A stretch of 64,000 nucleotides of DNA from Enterobacter asburiae (GTDB lineage Bacteria; Pseudomonadota; Gammaproteobacteria; Enterobacterales; Enterobacteriaceae), in assembly GCF_007035645.1 (NCBI RefSeq), contig NZ_AP019632.1, positions 3,348,001 to 3,412,000 on the forward strand, given 5' to 3'. Position 1 is the stretch's first letter, and each line of letters opens with the position of its first letter. Positions 19,234 to 27,693 of this stretch are shown here, in pieces. The notes under the pieces are model-generated. The model did not search any database and had not been told where the DNA came from. It was given only the letters and a program-made list of their open reading frames with translations. Both the position numbers and the translations under genes were made by a program.

Positions 19234-20013
19234 TTAGTTTTCGACGGAACGGATCGCTGCATCAAGATTGCTGGGGTGAAGGTTGGCCTGTAAGAACGCG
19301 CTGTCGGCGGGCAGATCAATCATCAGCTTGTGAATTTCACCGAAGGTGAGCACGCCGCTCTCCAGCTGATAGTCGAGCAGATGGCCCCCGCCCTGACGGT
19401 CGTCGGTGATGAAATGCTCGTGATAGCCGGCCACGTTAATGCCCTGCATATGCTGCGGCGTGCGGAACCCGACCAGCACCCCTTCGCGCTGGTTAAAGCG
19501 GAACACCGGCTGGTCGTCCAGCACGTCGGTCATCGCGCGGTACGGCGGCTTCTGGCGCGGTACCGTGCGGGTATGGGCGTGGCGGAAGTTGCCGTCAATG
19601 CGCAGCGCGCAGAACAGGTTGTCGGAGGGGATCTGCTGGTCGATAACGTCGTGGATCTGCTGACGGCTGACCGGTGCATCGAAGGTTTTGCGGTACTGCG
19701 GCTGGAACCAGGTCATCACCGCGAACGGCGTTTTCTGCTCCGGCTTCGCGGCCCGGGCGCTGCCGTCGGCGCGCAGCTGGTACACCTGGCTGCTGAAGGC
19801 AATCATTTCACCGTCCAGCTCGTTGAAGGTGCCCAGACCAAAATCACCGTGTGCCAGAAGATCGGCGATGGTGGTCTCTCCTTCGTACACGCCGCTTAGC
19901 AGGGCGCTCATTAGCGATGTCTGATAGATCACGCTGTCAGGATGCTGGGCGGAGAACCCCCGCAGGGTCTCGCACAGGCTGGCCTCACAGTCGCAGGCAG
20001 ATGAATGCATCAT
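19234..20013 (-). CDS. budA: BudA, alpha-acetolactate decarboxylase
   Basis: A 259-residue zinc enzyme converting acetolactate to acetoin. The metal-binding histidines are visible in [10 protein letters not shown] and [16 protein letters not shown]. It is close to Klebsiella BudA throughout ([34 protein letters not shown]). The start was set at the first of two adjacent ATGs with GAGG upstream; six more in-frame codons precede it. It is first gene of the operon, divergent from the LysR gene budR, with 105 bp between starts that must hold both promoters. Confidence 0.95.
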   Translation of the reverse strand: MMHSSACDCEASLCETLRGFSAQHPDSVIYQTSLMSALLSGVYEGETTIADLLAHGDFGLGTFNELDGEMIAFSSQVYQLRADGSARAAKPEQKTPFAVMTWFQPQYRKTFDAPVSRQQIHDVIDQQIPSDNLFCALRIDGNFRHAHTRTVPRQKPPYRAMTDVLDDQPVFRFNQREGVLVGFRTPQHMQGINVAGYHEHFITDDRQGGGHLLDYQLESGVLTFGEIHKLMIDLPADSAFLQANLHPSNLDAAIRSVEN

Positions 20014-20118
20014 CGTGCTCGTCCTCTTCAACTTTATTTAGAAAGGTTAAATAAATGTTGACCCGATTCAGCAGAGAGTTCCAATATAGAAACCATGCTG
20101 GTTTGAGACGTTTTAGAT

Positions 20119-21000
20119 ATGGAACTTCGTTATCTGCGGTATTTTGTCGCGGTTGCACGCGAGCGACACTTCACCAGGGCGGCCGAAGCGCTGGGTATTT
20201 CACAGCCTCCTCTGAGTCAGCAGATCAAACGGCTCGAAGAGGAAGTGGGCACGCCGCTGTTCAGACGCCTGACGCGGGGCGTGGAGTTGACCGAGGCGGG
20301 AGAAGCCTTCTACGAGGACGCCTGCAAAATTCTGGCGCTGAGCGATGCCGCGCTGGAAAAAGCCCGCGGCATCGCGCGCGGGCTGAACGGCAACCTGTCG
20401 ATTGGCATCACCAGCTCCGACGCTTTTCATCCCAAAATTTTCGCGCTGATCCGCCAGTTTCAGGTGCAGAACATGGCGGTGCAGGTTCACCAGGTGGAAG
20501 CCAACATGTCGTCGCTGACGACAATGCTGGCGGAGGGTGAACTGGATATCGCCTTCGTGCGCCTGCCGTGCGAGAGCAGCAAGGCGTTCGAGTTAAAAAT
20601 CCTCGACCGGGAGCCGATGGTGGTGGCGCTGCATCGCGATCATCCGCTGGCGGCGTGCGATTCGCTGGCGTTAGAGCAGCTTCGGGATACGCCGGTGGTG
20701 CTGTTCCCGCAGGAGGTCGCGCCGGGGCTGTACGAACGGGTTCACGGCTGCTGCGAGCGGGCCGGAATTGACGTGCAGCACGCGCTGCAGTCGTCGCAGC
20801 TTTCCTCCTCCCTGAGCATGGTTTCCGCGGGCGGCGGGTTCGCGCTGGTGCCGAAATCCATGGCGGCCATTTCACCACCGAATGTCACCTATCACGCGCT
20901 GAGCTCGCCGGAGCTTTATACCGATATCGCGCTCTGCTGGCGGCGCTTTGAACGCTCGCGGACGGTGAAGCGGTTTTTGATGATGATGAGCGAGGGGTGA
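20119..21000 (+). CDS. budR: BudR/AlsR-type LysR activator of the butanediol operon
   Basis: A 293-residue LysR-family regulator. The N-terminal winged helix-turn-helix is clear (MELRYLRYFVAVARERHFTRAAEALGISQPPLSQQIKRLEEEVG), followed by a ~200-residue effector domain beginning near GNLSIGITSSDAFHPKI. It is divergent from budA, the standard place for BudR, which activates budABC with acetate under acidic, low-oxygen conditions in related species. The effector is inferred from the family, not seen. Confidence 0.9.
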   Translation: MELRYLRYFVAVARERHFTRAAEALGISQPPLSQQIKRLEEEVGTPLFRRLTRGVELTEAGEAFYEDACKILALSDAALEKARGIARGLNGNLSIGITSSDAFHPKIFALIRQFQVQNMAVQVHQVEANMSSLTTMLAEGELDIAFVRLPCESSKAFELKILDREPMVVALHRDHPLAACDSLALEQLRDTPVVLFPQEVAPGLYERVHGCCERAGIDVQHALQSSQLSSSLSMVSAGGGFALVPKSMAAISPPNVTYHALSSPELYTDIALCWRRFERSRTVKRFLMMMSEG

Positions 21001-21025
21001 CGGCAATAGAGGGGTTTTGGTTTTT

Positions 21026-21057
21026 GTAGGCCGGGTAAGGCGCAGACGCCACCCGGC
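21026..21057. repeat. REP palindrome
   Basis: A single REP unit beginning GTAGGCCGGGTAAGGC and ending CCACCCGGC lies 25 bases after budR. Confidence 0.85.
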
Positions 21058-21120
21058 AATGCCAGCCTCTGTCGTGCTTAGAACGGTAAAGGTCATGTTG
21101 ATGCACGCTTAGGTACTACG

Positions 21121-21205
21121 TTTTCCTGGTAATTGTCTGCCGCAAACCCTCTGTTACTCTGGCTGCACTCAAGGGATGACAAGGAAGAGAGATGCTGAAT
21201 CCAGG
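21121..21205 (+). repeat. 85-bp leader repeat, copy 1
   Basis: This stretch aligns without gaps to 27028-27112 with about 10 mismatches. It carries a CTGTTACTCTGG segment, the invariant GGGATGACAAGGAAGAGAG ribosome-site region and a start codon with its first codons. In copy 2 this leads into a 197-residue gene; here the reading frame stops after 18 codons. Confidence 0.85.
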
Positions 21206-21248
21206 CTGGCAAGATGCCTTGAAATACCCTGAACAATGGAGGTTTTGA
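21192..21248 (+). CDS. 18-codon leader peptide coupled to the next gene
   Basis: ATG at 21192, with GGAAGAGAG upstream, opens MLNPGWQDALKYPEQWRF and stops at TGA 21246-21248. The last base of the stop is the first base of the downstream ATG (TGATG). Its first residues MLNPG equal the start of the 27099 gene product. It may be a relic of a duplicated gene that now serves as a translational coupler. No experimental support is available from sequence. Confidence 0.4.
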   Translation: MLNPGWQDALKYPEQWRF

Positions 21249-21514
21249 TGACTACACGAGTTATTGCATTTTTGCTTATACTCGGCGCATTCGCTGTAAA
21301 TGCTGCCGATGGCGGTAATGGTGGGGATGGCGGAAACGGTTCTGATGGAGGAAACGGTTCGGATGGCACCGTCTCAGCTCCGGGCCGTGCGGGTTGTCCG
21401 GGCGGAACAAATCCGGACGCGTCGGGAAAATTTTATCTTCCAGGAACAAAACAGCAGTGCAATCCGGGGAAGCAGGATGCCGTGAAAAGCGCCAGGCAAT
21501 CAGATGCAGAGTGA
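21248..21514 (+). CDS. Small secreted Gly/Asp-rich protein, unknown function
   Basis: An 88-residue protein. Residues 1-19 form a signal peptide (MTTRVIAFLLILGAFAVNA). A low-complexity tract follows with repeated GGNGGDGG / GSDGGNG units, then a C-terminal part with two cysteines (RAGCPGG and QQCNPG) that could form a disulfide. The start at 21248 was chosen over 21236 because GGAGG lies five bases upstream of it. I do not recognise the family. It sits behind the duplicated leader and may be translated by coupling to the 18-codon frame. Confidence 0.65.
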   Translation: MTTRVIAFLLILGAFAVNAADGGNGGDGGNGSDGGNGSDGTVSAPGRAGCPGGTNPDASGKFYLPGTKQQCNPGKQDAVKSARQSDAE

Positions 21515-21595
21515 CAGTATGTTAACGCATCCTGGTTCCACATCCTCACTTGCCTCCTGCTTCAGGCATTAATATATGCGCCGGAATACGCAGAA

Positions 21596-22201
21596 CTAGA
21601 CTTTCGCCTCCGCACGTAATGCGGCCTGCACCGCGGGCCGGGCACTGATTTTTTCCCTGTACGCCAGTAGCGCGGGCCAGTCGTTGAGTTCAATTGAGAA
21701 GAACGTGCACCATCCCAGCACGGTGAAAAGATAGGCATCTGCCACGCTGAAAGACGCTCCCGTCAGATAAGCGCTTGCGGAGAGCGTTTCCTGAAGAAAA
21801 TCGAACCGCCTGAACAGCTTCTCACGAAAAATCGATTTGGCCTCTTCGGGCAGCGCACGATTAAAAAGAGGTGCCGATCCCGCGTGTATTTCGCTGGTGA
21901 TAAAGTTTAGCCATTCCTGAAGCCGCACCCGCTCCCAGCCGTCTGCTCGCGGTGCCAGCCCACTTTCTGGCTTGAGGTCTGCCAGGTACTGCAAAATGGC
22001 TGGCCCCTCGGTCAGGATTTTCCCGTCATCCAGTTCAAGCGCAGCGACATAACCTTTGGGGTTGATGGTCAGGAAGTCGCGCCCGTCAGCGGTAAGCTTG
22101 CTCCTGTTGTCCACTTTAACCAGTTCAAACTCAATCGCCAGTTCGCGAAGCACGATATGGGGTGAGAGTGAACAGGTGCCCGGGGCGTAATAGAGTTTCA
22201 T
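21596..22201 (-). CDS. Glutathione S-transferase, bacterial beta class
   Basis: A 201-residue GST similar to E. coli GstA. The thioredoxin-fold N-terminal domain begins MKLYYAPGTCSLSPHIVLRE, with the beta-class Cys10, and includes NPKGYVAALELDDG and LTEGPAILQYLADL. The helical C-terminal domain contains FSVADAYLFTVLGW. It conjugates or reduces electrophiles with glutathione in the cytoplasm. It is divergent from a LysR regulator 109 bp away, which probably controls it. Confidence 0.92.
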   Translation of the reverse strand: MKLYYAPGTCSLSPHIVLRELAIEFELVKVDNRSKLTADGRDFLTINPKGYVAALELDDGKILTEGPAILQYLADLKPESGLAPRADGWERVRLQEWLNFITSEIHAGSAPLFNRALPEEAKSIFREKLFRRFDFLQETLSASAYLTGASFSVADAYLFTVLGWCTFFSIELNDWPALLAYREKISARPAVQAALRAEAKV

Positions 22202-22310
22202 AATCTCTCCGTTAAAGCGGTTGTGTGATTTACATACACTGTGCTTAAAGCCATTCTCACTGTAAAATTAATGATTCATAAAATAGCTATTAGCTGAGCT
22301 ACTGATATCC

Positions 22311-23195
22311 ATGATGAATCTTTTACACTGGCGCTTGCTGGTTGCAGTGGCCGATGCAAGTAATATTTCCCGTGCCGCTAAAGAGGTCGGTATGACGCAG
22401 TCGGGCGCCAGCCAGGCGATCGCTCAGTTAGAGGCCTCATTAGGATTTGCGGTATTCACGCGAGAGCGGCGCCACATCGGCGTGACTGCCCTGGGCGAGC
22501 GGGTTGTCAAAGAAGCAAGGAGTATGCTGGCGCGGCTGGATGCCATCCGTACACTGGCGGATGAGAGCCGGGGGCTGAGCGGCGGGCGCATTCGTCTTGC
22601 CAGTTTTCCTTCGGTGACATCCACGTTTTTGCCCGGGCTGCTGCGGGATTTTAAGCGCCTGCATCCTGAAATCGAGGTGGTCGTACTGGAAGGAACGGAC
22701 CAGGAAGTCGAAGAGTGGCTGGCGGCAGATACGATTGATCTTGGCGTGGTCATGAACCCTGTTCCCGGGCGTGCTGAAGCGCTCCTGGGACAAGATGCGT
22801 GGGTCGCGGTGCTGCCAGCCAGTCACCGTCAGGCTCGTTATGCACGTACGCGCGGCATCACCCTTGAGGAACTGGCAGACCAGCCCTTCGTGCTCGCAAC
22901 CGGCGGTTGTGCCGTTAATGGAAAAAGCCTGATGGAACAGGCGGGCTTGCAGCTGTCTGACGTGCGGGTGACCGTCCGCGACTGGATCAGCGCCTGCCTG
23001 CTGGTACGCGAAGGCATGGGCGTCGCGCTGATACCTGAATCCGCCCTGCCGGGTGAATTACGCGGCCTGTGCGTCGTGCCCGTGACGCCTTCGCTGTGCC
23101 GGGAGTTTGGGCTGGTTTGTTCGCAGGCTGGCAAATCCTCCCGCGCGACGCAGGCGTTATTAGAAGGATTGCTCAAAATGAAAAGGTCTGCGTGA
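22311..23195 (+). CDS. LysR-family transcriptional regulator
   Basis: A 294-residue LysR-type protein. The helix-turn-helix (LLVAVADASNISRAAKEVGMTQSGASQAIAQLEASLGF) occupies residues ~8-45 and an effector-binding domain follows (GGRIRLASFPSVTSTFLPGLL). Adjacent ATGs at 22311 and 22314 are both possible. It is divergent from the GST gene, the usual arrangement for a LysR regulator and its target. The inducer is unknown. Confidence 0.9.
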   Translation: MMNLLHWRLLVAVADASNISRAAKEVGMTQSGASQAIAQLEASLGFAVFTRERRHIGVTALGERVVKEARSMLARLDAIRTLADESRGLSGGRIRLASFPSVTSTFLPGLLRDFKRLHPEIEVVVLEGTDQEVEEWLAADTIDLGVVMNPVPGRAEALLGQDAWVAVLPASHRQARYARTRGITLEELADQPFVLATGGCAVNGKSLMEQAGLQLSDVRVTVRDWISACLLVREGMGVALIPESALPGELRGLCVVPVTPSLCREFGLVCSQAGKSSRATQALLEGLLKMKRSA

Positions 23196-23219
23196 AGGAG
23201 TAACCGTGGTTCAAACTGT

Positions 23220-23312
23220 GCCCGGCGGCGCTGCGCTTGCGCGGGCCTACGGTTCGTGTCGCGGGTTGGTTGACGGTTTTGTAGGCCGGGTAAGGCGTAG
23301 CCACCACCCGGC
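23220..23312. repeat. BIME: two inverted REP palindromes
   Basis: GCCCGGCGGCGCTGCGC... (23220-23250) and GTAGGCCGGGTAAGGC...CACCCGGC (23281-23312) lie head to head after the LysR gene. The rest of this 291-base gap shows no gene. Confidence 0.85.
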
Positions 23313-23486
23313 AATGCCCTTCTGGAAGCCGCCTCGCAAACTTTCAAGAAACCTTATGTAATTCAGGGTGATCCCTTTCCTTCCCTTTTTCGCCGCCGTA
23401 AAGTGCCTGCGTTGCGGCACATCCGTAACCGGGCGTAGGAACCCGTTAGCATAACATGACGTTTTTTTGGACAAAGAGGATGCTAA

Positions 23487-23942
23487 ATGGCGACTACCCC
23501 TGGATTTTCTTACGCGCTCTCTGAGGAAAGCGCAGTTCATCACCTCATCAACACTTCAATTTCCGATTCTGCGGATCTCTTCGAACTGGTCGATGCCTGC
23601 ACTGCGTATGTCAGCGTGCTGGTGGAAACTGACGACGCGGTGACGTTTGCCACGCTCTGTAAGAGATTGCTGGCTGCGCTTAAGCGACTGCGGGAGTGCT
23701 GTGACTCGGAACTTCCGCCGTACCTGGTTGAACAGTTGATTGCGGGTGAAAAGATAACCTCGTGTGTACCGGACTGCTGGCAAGAGACGACGCTGCAGGT
23801 GGATTATGCCGTAGCGTTAACGCTGGCGGTGATGGGCGGGACGTTGCCTGCAAACGTGGCGGAAGAACTCACCGGGCTGCTGCATGATATGGTTTGGTTG
23901 CTGGCGGAATTTGTAAAGGAGCCTTATATTTCGGCACATTGA
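23487..23942 (+). CDS. Hypothetical protein, soluble helical
   Basis: A 151-residue acidic, leucine-rich protein without signal peptide or membrane segment (SDSADLFELVDACTAYVSVLVETDDAVTFATLCKRLLAALKRLRECC...). I do not recognise a domain. AAGAGG precedes the ATG by about eight bases, supporting translation. It stands alone between a BIME and the flavoredoxin gene, with an imperfect hairpin (AATCCTGCT/AGCAGGATT) near 23963 that could end its transcript. Confidence 0.65.
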   Translation: MATTPGFSYALSEESAVHHLINTSISDSADLFELVDACTAYVSVLVETDDAVTFATLCKRLLAALKRLRECCDSELPPYLVEQLIAGEKITSCVPDCWQETTLQVDYAVALTLAVMGGTLPANVAEELTGLLHDMVWLLAEFVKEPYISAH

Positions 23943-24112
23943 GGTGGGTGATAGGTGGCCGGAATCCTGCTGGTTAGAAGCAGGATTTCGACCTTACGCT
24001 AACGTTGAATGTTTGTTAAGAGCGAAAAGCGGACATCTTAAGTAGGTTGTTTTTTTATGCTACTACCTCTATGTAGCAATGTTATATGGCTACATTTATA
24101 CAGAAGTAAGGA

Positions 24113-24685
24113 TTAGTCTTTTCCCGGGCCATAATTGAATTTTGTACCTTTACCAATGGCGTAAAACTGTCCGCCAGCTACGTAATGGACAGTACGTAAT
24201 TCATCTGGCGCATCATCAAAAATCCAGTGCCCATTTCTGAAAACGCGGTCATCACTCCATGCTCCGACAATTTCCCCCATGAACAAGTTGTGCTGCTTTT
24301 CATTTTCTTCATTGGGTATGACCTTACATACTAACCAGCCAGCGCAACCTTCAACTAAAGGCAGATCAAACTCTTTTTGATAAAATAGTGGAATTTTACT
24401 GTTTTTATCGGGTGTGTCGGAATAACTGTTGCCTCCAGCATATAAGACCATATCCATCTGATTTACGACTGGGATCTGTACAACGTAATATCCGCTTTTT
24501 TCTACAAGCCCGCGAGTAAATGCCTGTGGACCTATAAAAGCCATCACTTTGTTATTGCCTACTAATCCCACCCAGGCCGCTGCCATGACATTTTCAATGC
24601 CATCATTTTTAGCCGATATCATCGTCGTTGGCCCGATCTGTAATAGCCGATAGGCTTTGTTTAACTCTACTGGTTGAATTGACAT
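24113..24685 (-). CDS. Flavin reductase-like / flavoredoxin-family protein
   Basis: A 190-residue protein of the FMN-binding split-barrel flavin reductase family, resembling flavoredoxins (TTMISAKNDGIENVMAAAWVGLVGNNKVMAFIGPQAFTRGLVEKSGYYVVQIP). FMN would bind in the N-terminal half; electron donor and acceptor are unknown. It is divergent from a LysR gene 128 bp away. Both look more AT-rich than the bet or bud genes, suggesting transfer. Confidence 0.82.
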   Translation of the reverse strand: MSIQPVELNKAYRLLQIGPTTMISAKNDGIENVMAAAWVGLVGNNKVMAFIGPQAFTRGLVEKSGYYVVQIPVVNQMDMVLYAGGNSYSDTPDKNSKIPLFYQKEFDLPLVEGCAGWLVCKVIPNEENEKQHNLFMGEIVGAWSDDRVFRNGHWIFDDAPDELRTVHYVAGGQFYAIGKGTKFNYGPGKD

Positions 24686-24813
24686 AATTTACTCTTTTGA
24701 TTTCTGATAAAAAGTAAGACAGGTTACTTATATTATTGTTCGATTATATGACTGGAATAGTTGCAAATTAATTGCTATTATCAAAATATATTAATGCAAA
24801 TTTCACAACAATC

Positions 24814-25713
24814 ATGAACAAACTTGATGCTCTAAAATTTTTCATCATCGCCTCTGAGACCTTGAACTTCCGCGAAGCAGCAATCAAGCTGTCGGTTTCA
24901 CCATCAGTAGTAAGCCGAACAGTCGCTGAGTTGGAGAAACAACTTGGTGAACCTCTATTCAAACGCAATACGCGTTCGATCTTTCTCACCAGTTTCGGCG
25001 AACTATTTTTACCCCAAGCGAAGCGACTGCTGGAGGATTCAGAAAAACTATTTCAGACGGCAAAAGATGATAATGAAATGAAGGGCATTGTTCGTATCAC
25101 ATTACTTCGACTTCCAAATCATGAACAAATCTTGTATGAACTATTGACTGCACTACGTCCCTATCCTGAGTTATTTATCGACTGGCGTTTAGATATGATG
25201 AAACTTGATACTATCGAGCATCGTATCGATATAGGTATACGCGTAGGGCGAGAACCTAATCCAAACTTTATCATTAAAAATATTGGGCAAGTTGAACATA
25301 TTTTAGTCGCATCCCCTGAACTCATTGCGCGCCTGGGGGCACCTACTGATTTAGAAGATCTTCGACAGCGTTATCCATTTAGTGGTTTAATTAATCCTGA
25401 GACGGGAAAATCATTTGAGTTTATGAGTGACGCAGTAAATACTTTTGTCCCTCGTCATATTGAATTTTATACTACAGATCCATATGCCGAAATTCAGGCC
25501 GCATTGGCCGGAAAAACGGTTGTACAGTCAAGCGACTTTATCTGTAGAGAGTACTTAGCAAGCGGCCAACTTGTTCCCCCACTGCCAGAATTGCGACAGG
25601 AGAAATGGCAATTTTATTTATACCGGCCTTACCAGCTGATTACTCCAAAAAGGGTGACGGTCGTTTTCTCGCTATTAGAAAAGATATTACGCAAATATTT
25701 CGAATCAAATTAA
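24814..25713 (+). CDS. LysR-family transcriptional regulator
   Basis: A 299-residue LysR-type regulator with helix-turn-helix LNFREAAIKLSVSPSVVSRTVAELEKQLGE at residues ~17-46 and a C-terminal effector domain. It belongs to the LysR subgroup with DWRLDMMKLDTIEHRIDIGIRVGRE in the effector domain. The frame is open 14 codons further upstream (24772), but the ATG at 24814 gives the standard N-terminus MNKLDALKFF. It is divergent from the flavoredoxin gene, its likely target. Confidence 0.88.
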   Translation: MNKLDALKFFIIASETLNFREAAIKLSVSPSVVSRTVAELEKQLGEPLFKRNTRSIFLTSFGELFLPQAKRLLEDSEKLFQTAKDDNEMKGIVRITLLRLPNHEQILYELLTALRPYPELFIDWRLDMMKLDTIEHRIDIGIRVGREPNPNFIIKNIGQVEHILVASPELIARLGAPTDLEDLRQRYPFSGLINPETGKSFEFMSDAVNTFVPRHIEFYTTDPYAEIQAALAGKTVVQSSDFICREYLASGQLVPPLPELRQEKWQFYLYRPYQLITPKRVTVVFSLLEKILRKYFESN

Positions 25714-25726
25714 CATTCTCCTCCAC

Positions 25727-25758
25727 GTCCGCTTCTGGCACAAAGCGGACATTTTTTT
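25727..25758 (+). terminator. Rho-independent terminator after the LysR gene
   Basis: GTCCGCTT pairs with AAGCGGAC around an eight-base loop, followed by ATTTTTTT. It lies 14 bases after the LysR stop codon. Confidence 0.8.
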
Positions 25759-25876
25759 CACAGTCACCTCATACAGTGTTCACACTCATTAAATGACCGC
25801 CGTCAGCACGAGCATTTGAAAACTGTACTCCATCACTTTTTCCATATTATCAACCCACCAACTATCACCTATTATA

Positions 25877-25891
25877 TTTCCAATATGGAAA
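25877..25891. promoter_or_regulatory. Palindromic operator of the decayed higBA pair
   Basis: TTTCCA-ATA-TGGAAA is a perfect 6-bp inverted repeat with a 3-base spacer. It lies 13 bases before the higB-like start. HigA-type antitoxins autoregulate through such dyads, so this is probably the retained operator. Confidence 0.5.
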
Positions 25892-25903
25892 CACGGGGCA
25901 AGG

Positions 25904-26203
25904 ATGCACGTAGTCTCAAGAGCGCCTTTCGACGCGACTACCAGACAATTTCCTAATCAAGCACAAGCCCTGGACGATCTTTACCGAGTACTAAAGAGGA
26001 ACACTACCCGTCACCGGACGATATGCGAAAGCGATTCCCCAGCCTGGAAAGGATGAAATACCGGGTGAAATGGTGGGTCATTGATGTGGGCAGCGGTGAT
26101 GTTTTTTGCTGATTTTGAGCGAGGAAAGATTTTCATCAAGCACATCAGCACACACGCAGAATATGACAAGCTCACGGACCTCTACCGGAGAACGAAAGAA
26201 TGA
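25904..26203 (+). pseudogene. higB: higB-like toxin gene, broken by frameshifts
   Basis: The beginning reads MHVVSRAPFDATTRQFPNQ then ALDDLYRVLKRNT, as in HigB mRNA interferases. The frame then shifts: PSPDDMRKRFPSLERMKYRVKWWVIDVG continues in a second frame. A second lesion after GSGD, with a few codons missing, moves the tail FFADFERGKIFIKHISTHAEYDKL into a third frame ending RRTKE. At least two indels therefore disrupt it. The stop overlaps the antitoxin start (ATGA), the usual higBA layout. No functional toxin is expected. Confidence 0.85.
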
Positions 26204-26507
26204 ATTATGCAGCAGCCATCAAAGCGGCAAAGGATCTGACAAACGCGCTCCCTTTCCTGGGCTCACGCCCGTCGCGGCATGATTACGAGGATGCGCTGAC
26301 GTTGGTGAAGATGCTCACCACTAAAATCGATAAATACGAAAACAAGTCTCCGGTGTTTGCAAAATTTAACGCGCGTGTTGCCAGCATTCCGTCAGGCGTT
26401 GCGTTATTGCGAACGCTGATGGATCAGTACCAACGTTAACGCTGGAGCATATGCGAGCACTGGCGAAGCGTTTTGGTTTGCCGGTGAGTGCGTTTGTGGG
26501 GAAGTGA
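26200..26507 (+). pseudogene. higA: higA-like antitoxin gene with an internal deletion
   Basis: The N-terminal 79 codons (MNYAAAIKAAKDLTNALPFLG to RTLMDQYQR) match the HigA N-terminus and end at a premature stop. The C-terminal end resumes in another frame directly afterwards (TLEHMRALAKRFGLPVSAFVGK). The segment between, which carries most of the DNA-binding helix-turn-helix, is missing: roughly 25 codons compared with the family. A shortened N-terminal peptide could still be made. Confidence 0.82.
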
Positions 26508-26576
26508 TCGAGAGCAGGCGCTTTGTACCCAATCCGCGATAATGCGTCGTTTACATACAAGAACAAAGAGCTATTT

Positions 26577-26987
26577 ATGAAAACAATTGAAGAACTACGA
26601 AACGAGCTTCTAAAAATAGGTGAGCTATTAGGCGGAGGTACAAGGCCTAATCATTACTTCTTTATCCCTGACCAACCCGATGGGGTTGCAACTCCCTATC
26701 TTGAAATTCATGGGAAAGAATATCATTTTATCGTCAGTGAAAGAGGCCTTGAGCTACAGCGAAAAGTAACGCTCAGTGACGATGAAATTCTGTATTGGTT
26801 TGTGGAGAGTGCCGTGGCGGGGATGGCCTCAACCTATGCAGCAAGCCATTCATCTGAACGAGAATTTAGAGAGGTTTATTTCAGAAGGCAATACAGTTTA
26901 ATGCTCTCTATCAAACCTGAATGGGCAACAAGAAAGCGCAAAGAAATCACTGAGCTCCTCCATTCGCAAAGAAGCGAACGTGGTTAA
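26577..26987 (+). CDS. Orphan immunity-like protein (Imm63-type)
   Basis: A 136-residue soluble protein (MKTIEELRNELLKIGELLGGGTRPNHYFF). The central YLEIHGKEYHFIVSERGLELQRKVTLSDDEILYWFVESAVAGMA and the C-terminal EFREVYFRRQYSLMLSIKPEWATRKRKEI resemble the Imm63 family of polymorphic-toxin immunity proteins. The frame is open to 26523, but 26577 gives the family-like start. No cognate toxin is visible within the window. It follows the broken higBA pair, so this is a small accessory spot. Confidence 0.65.
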   Translation: MKTIEELRNELLKIGELLGGGTRPNHYFFIPDQPDGVATPYLEIHGKEYHFIVSERGLELQRKVTLSDDEILYWFVESAVAGMASTYAASHSSEREFREVYFRRQYSLMLSIKPEWATRKRKEITELLHSQRSERG

Positions 26988-27027
26988 CCCAACCGGCTCG
27001 TTACATTTACTTCCCTGTTGCCCTCTC

Positions 27028-27112
27028 TTTTCCTGGTAATTGCCTGCGACACACCATCTGTTACTCTGGCAGGACGCAAGGGATGACAAGGAAGAGAGAT
27101 GCTAAACCCAGG
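27028..27112 (+). repeat. 85-bp leader repeat, copy 2
   Basis: The partner of 21121-21205, about 6 kb away in direct orientation, with about 10 mismatches and no gaps. Here it forms the promoter/ribosome-site region and first codons of the 27099 gene. Confidence 0.85.
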
Positions 27113-27692
27113 ATTCGTTACCCGCAAAGCGCTTGCTCAGTGGAAGGATGTTCCCGCTTTTCTCCCCCAGTTCCAGTTTCATGAAAAACACCTGACGGTC
27201 ATTCACACTAGCCGCCCTGAAAATATTCTGCCGATGATTGCCAGCTTTGACGTCCGGCAAGATGCCGTGATTCAGCGGTTAATGTCATTGCGTCAAATAC
27301 CGCAAAAATTTCTGCGCAACCAGAAGCCACAGTCGATCGGCAACTTTGGTTTGCACAGTTTTACCCTTTTGAAGAACTCTGCATCTGAGCTCTGCTATGG
27401 CTTAAGAGGGCAATTCTGGCGTACCGATTTCGGTCTTGAAAACGTGCCGGATGCCAGTGCTTTTCAGACCCCAGCCGAGCCGGGCAGCGCGAAACTGTTG
27501 CTGCGCTACAAGGTAACGGAGCTGGCGCCCGGCAAACATGAGCTCTCTACGGAAACATTCATCTATTGTCCGGACAGACGCACTCGACTAAAAATGTCGG
27601 CTTACTGGCTGATAATACGGGCGGGAAGCGGCTGGATCCGTAAAAGGACGCTGAAGGCTGTTAAATCGAATATTGAAGGACGGGAGTCATAA
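27099..27692 (+). CDS. Conserved hypothetical protein (SRPBCC/DUF2867-like)
   Basis: A 197-residue soluble protein. The C-terminal pattern LRYKVTELAPGKHELSTETFIYCPDRRTRLKMSAYWLIIRAGSGWIRKRTLKAVK resembles the YW-x-IRPGSG-IR-x-L motif of SRPBCC- or DUF2867-type hypothetical proteins; I cannot choose between these. GGAAGAGAG lies directly before the ATG. The next gene starts two bases after its stop, so the two are co-transcribed. Its 5' end is the duplicated leader. Confidence 0.7.
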   Translation: MLNPGFVTRKALAQWKDVPAFLPQFQFHEKHLTVIHTSRPENILPMIASFDVRQDAVIQRLMSLRQIPQKFLRNQKPQSIGNFGLHSFTLLKNSASELCYGLRGQFWRTDFGLENVPDASAFQTPAEPGSAKLLLRYKVTELAPGKHELSTETFIYCPDRRTRLKMSAYWLIIRAGSGWIRKRTLKAVKSNIEGRES

Positions 27693-27693
27693 G

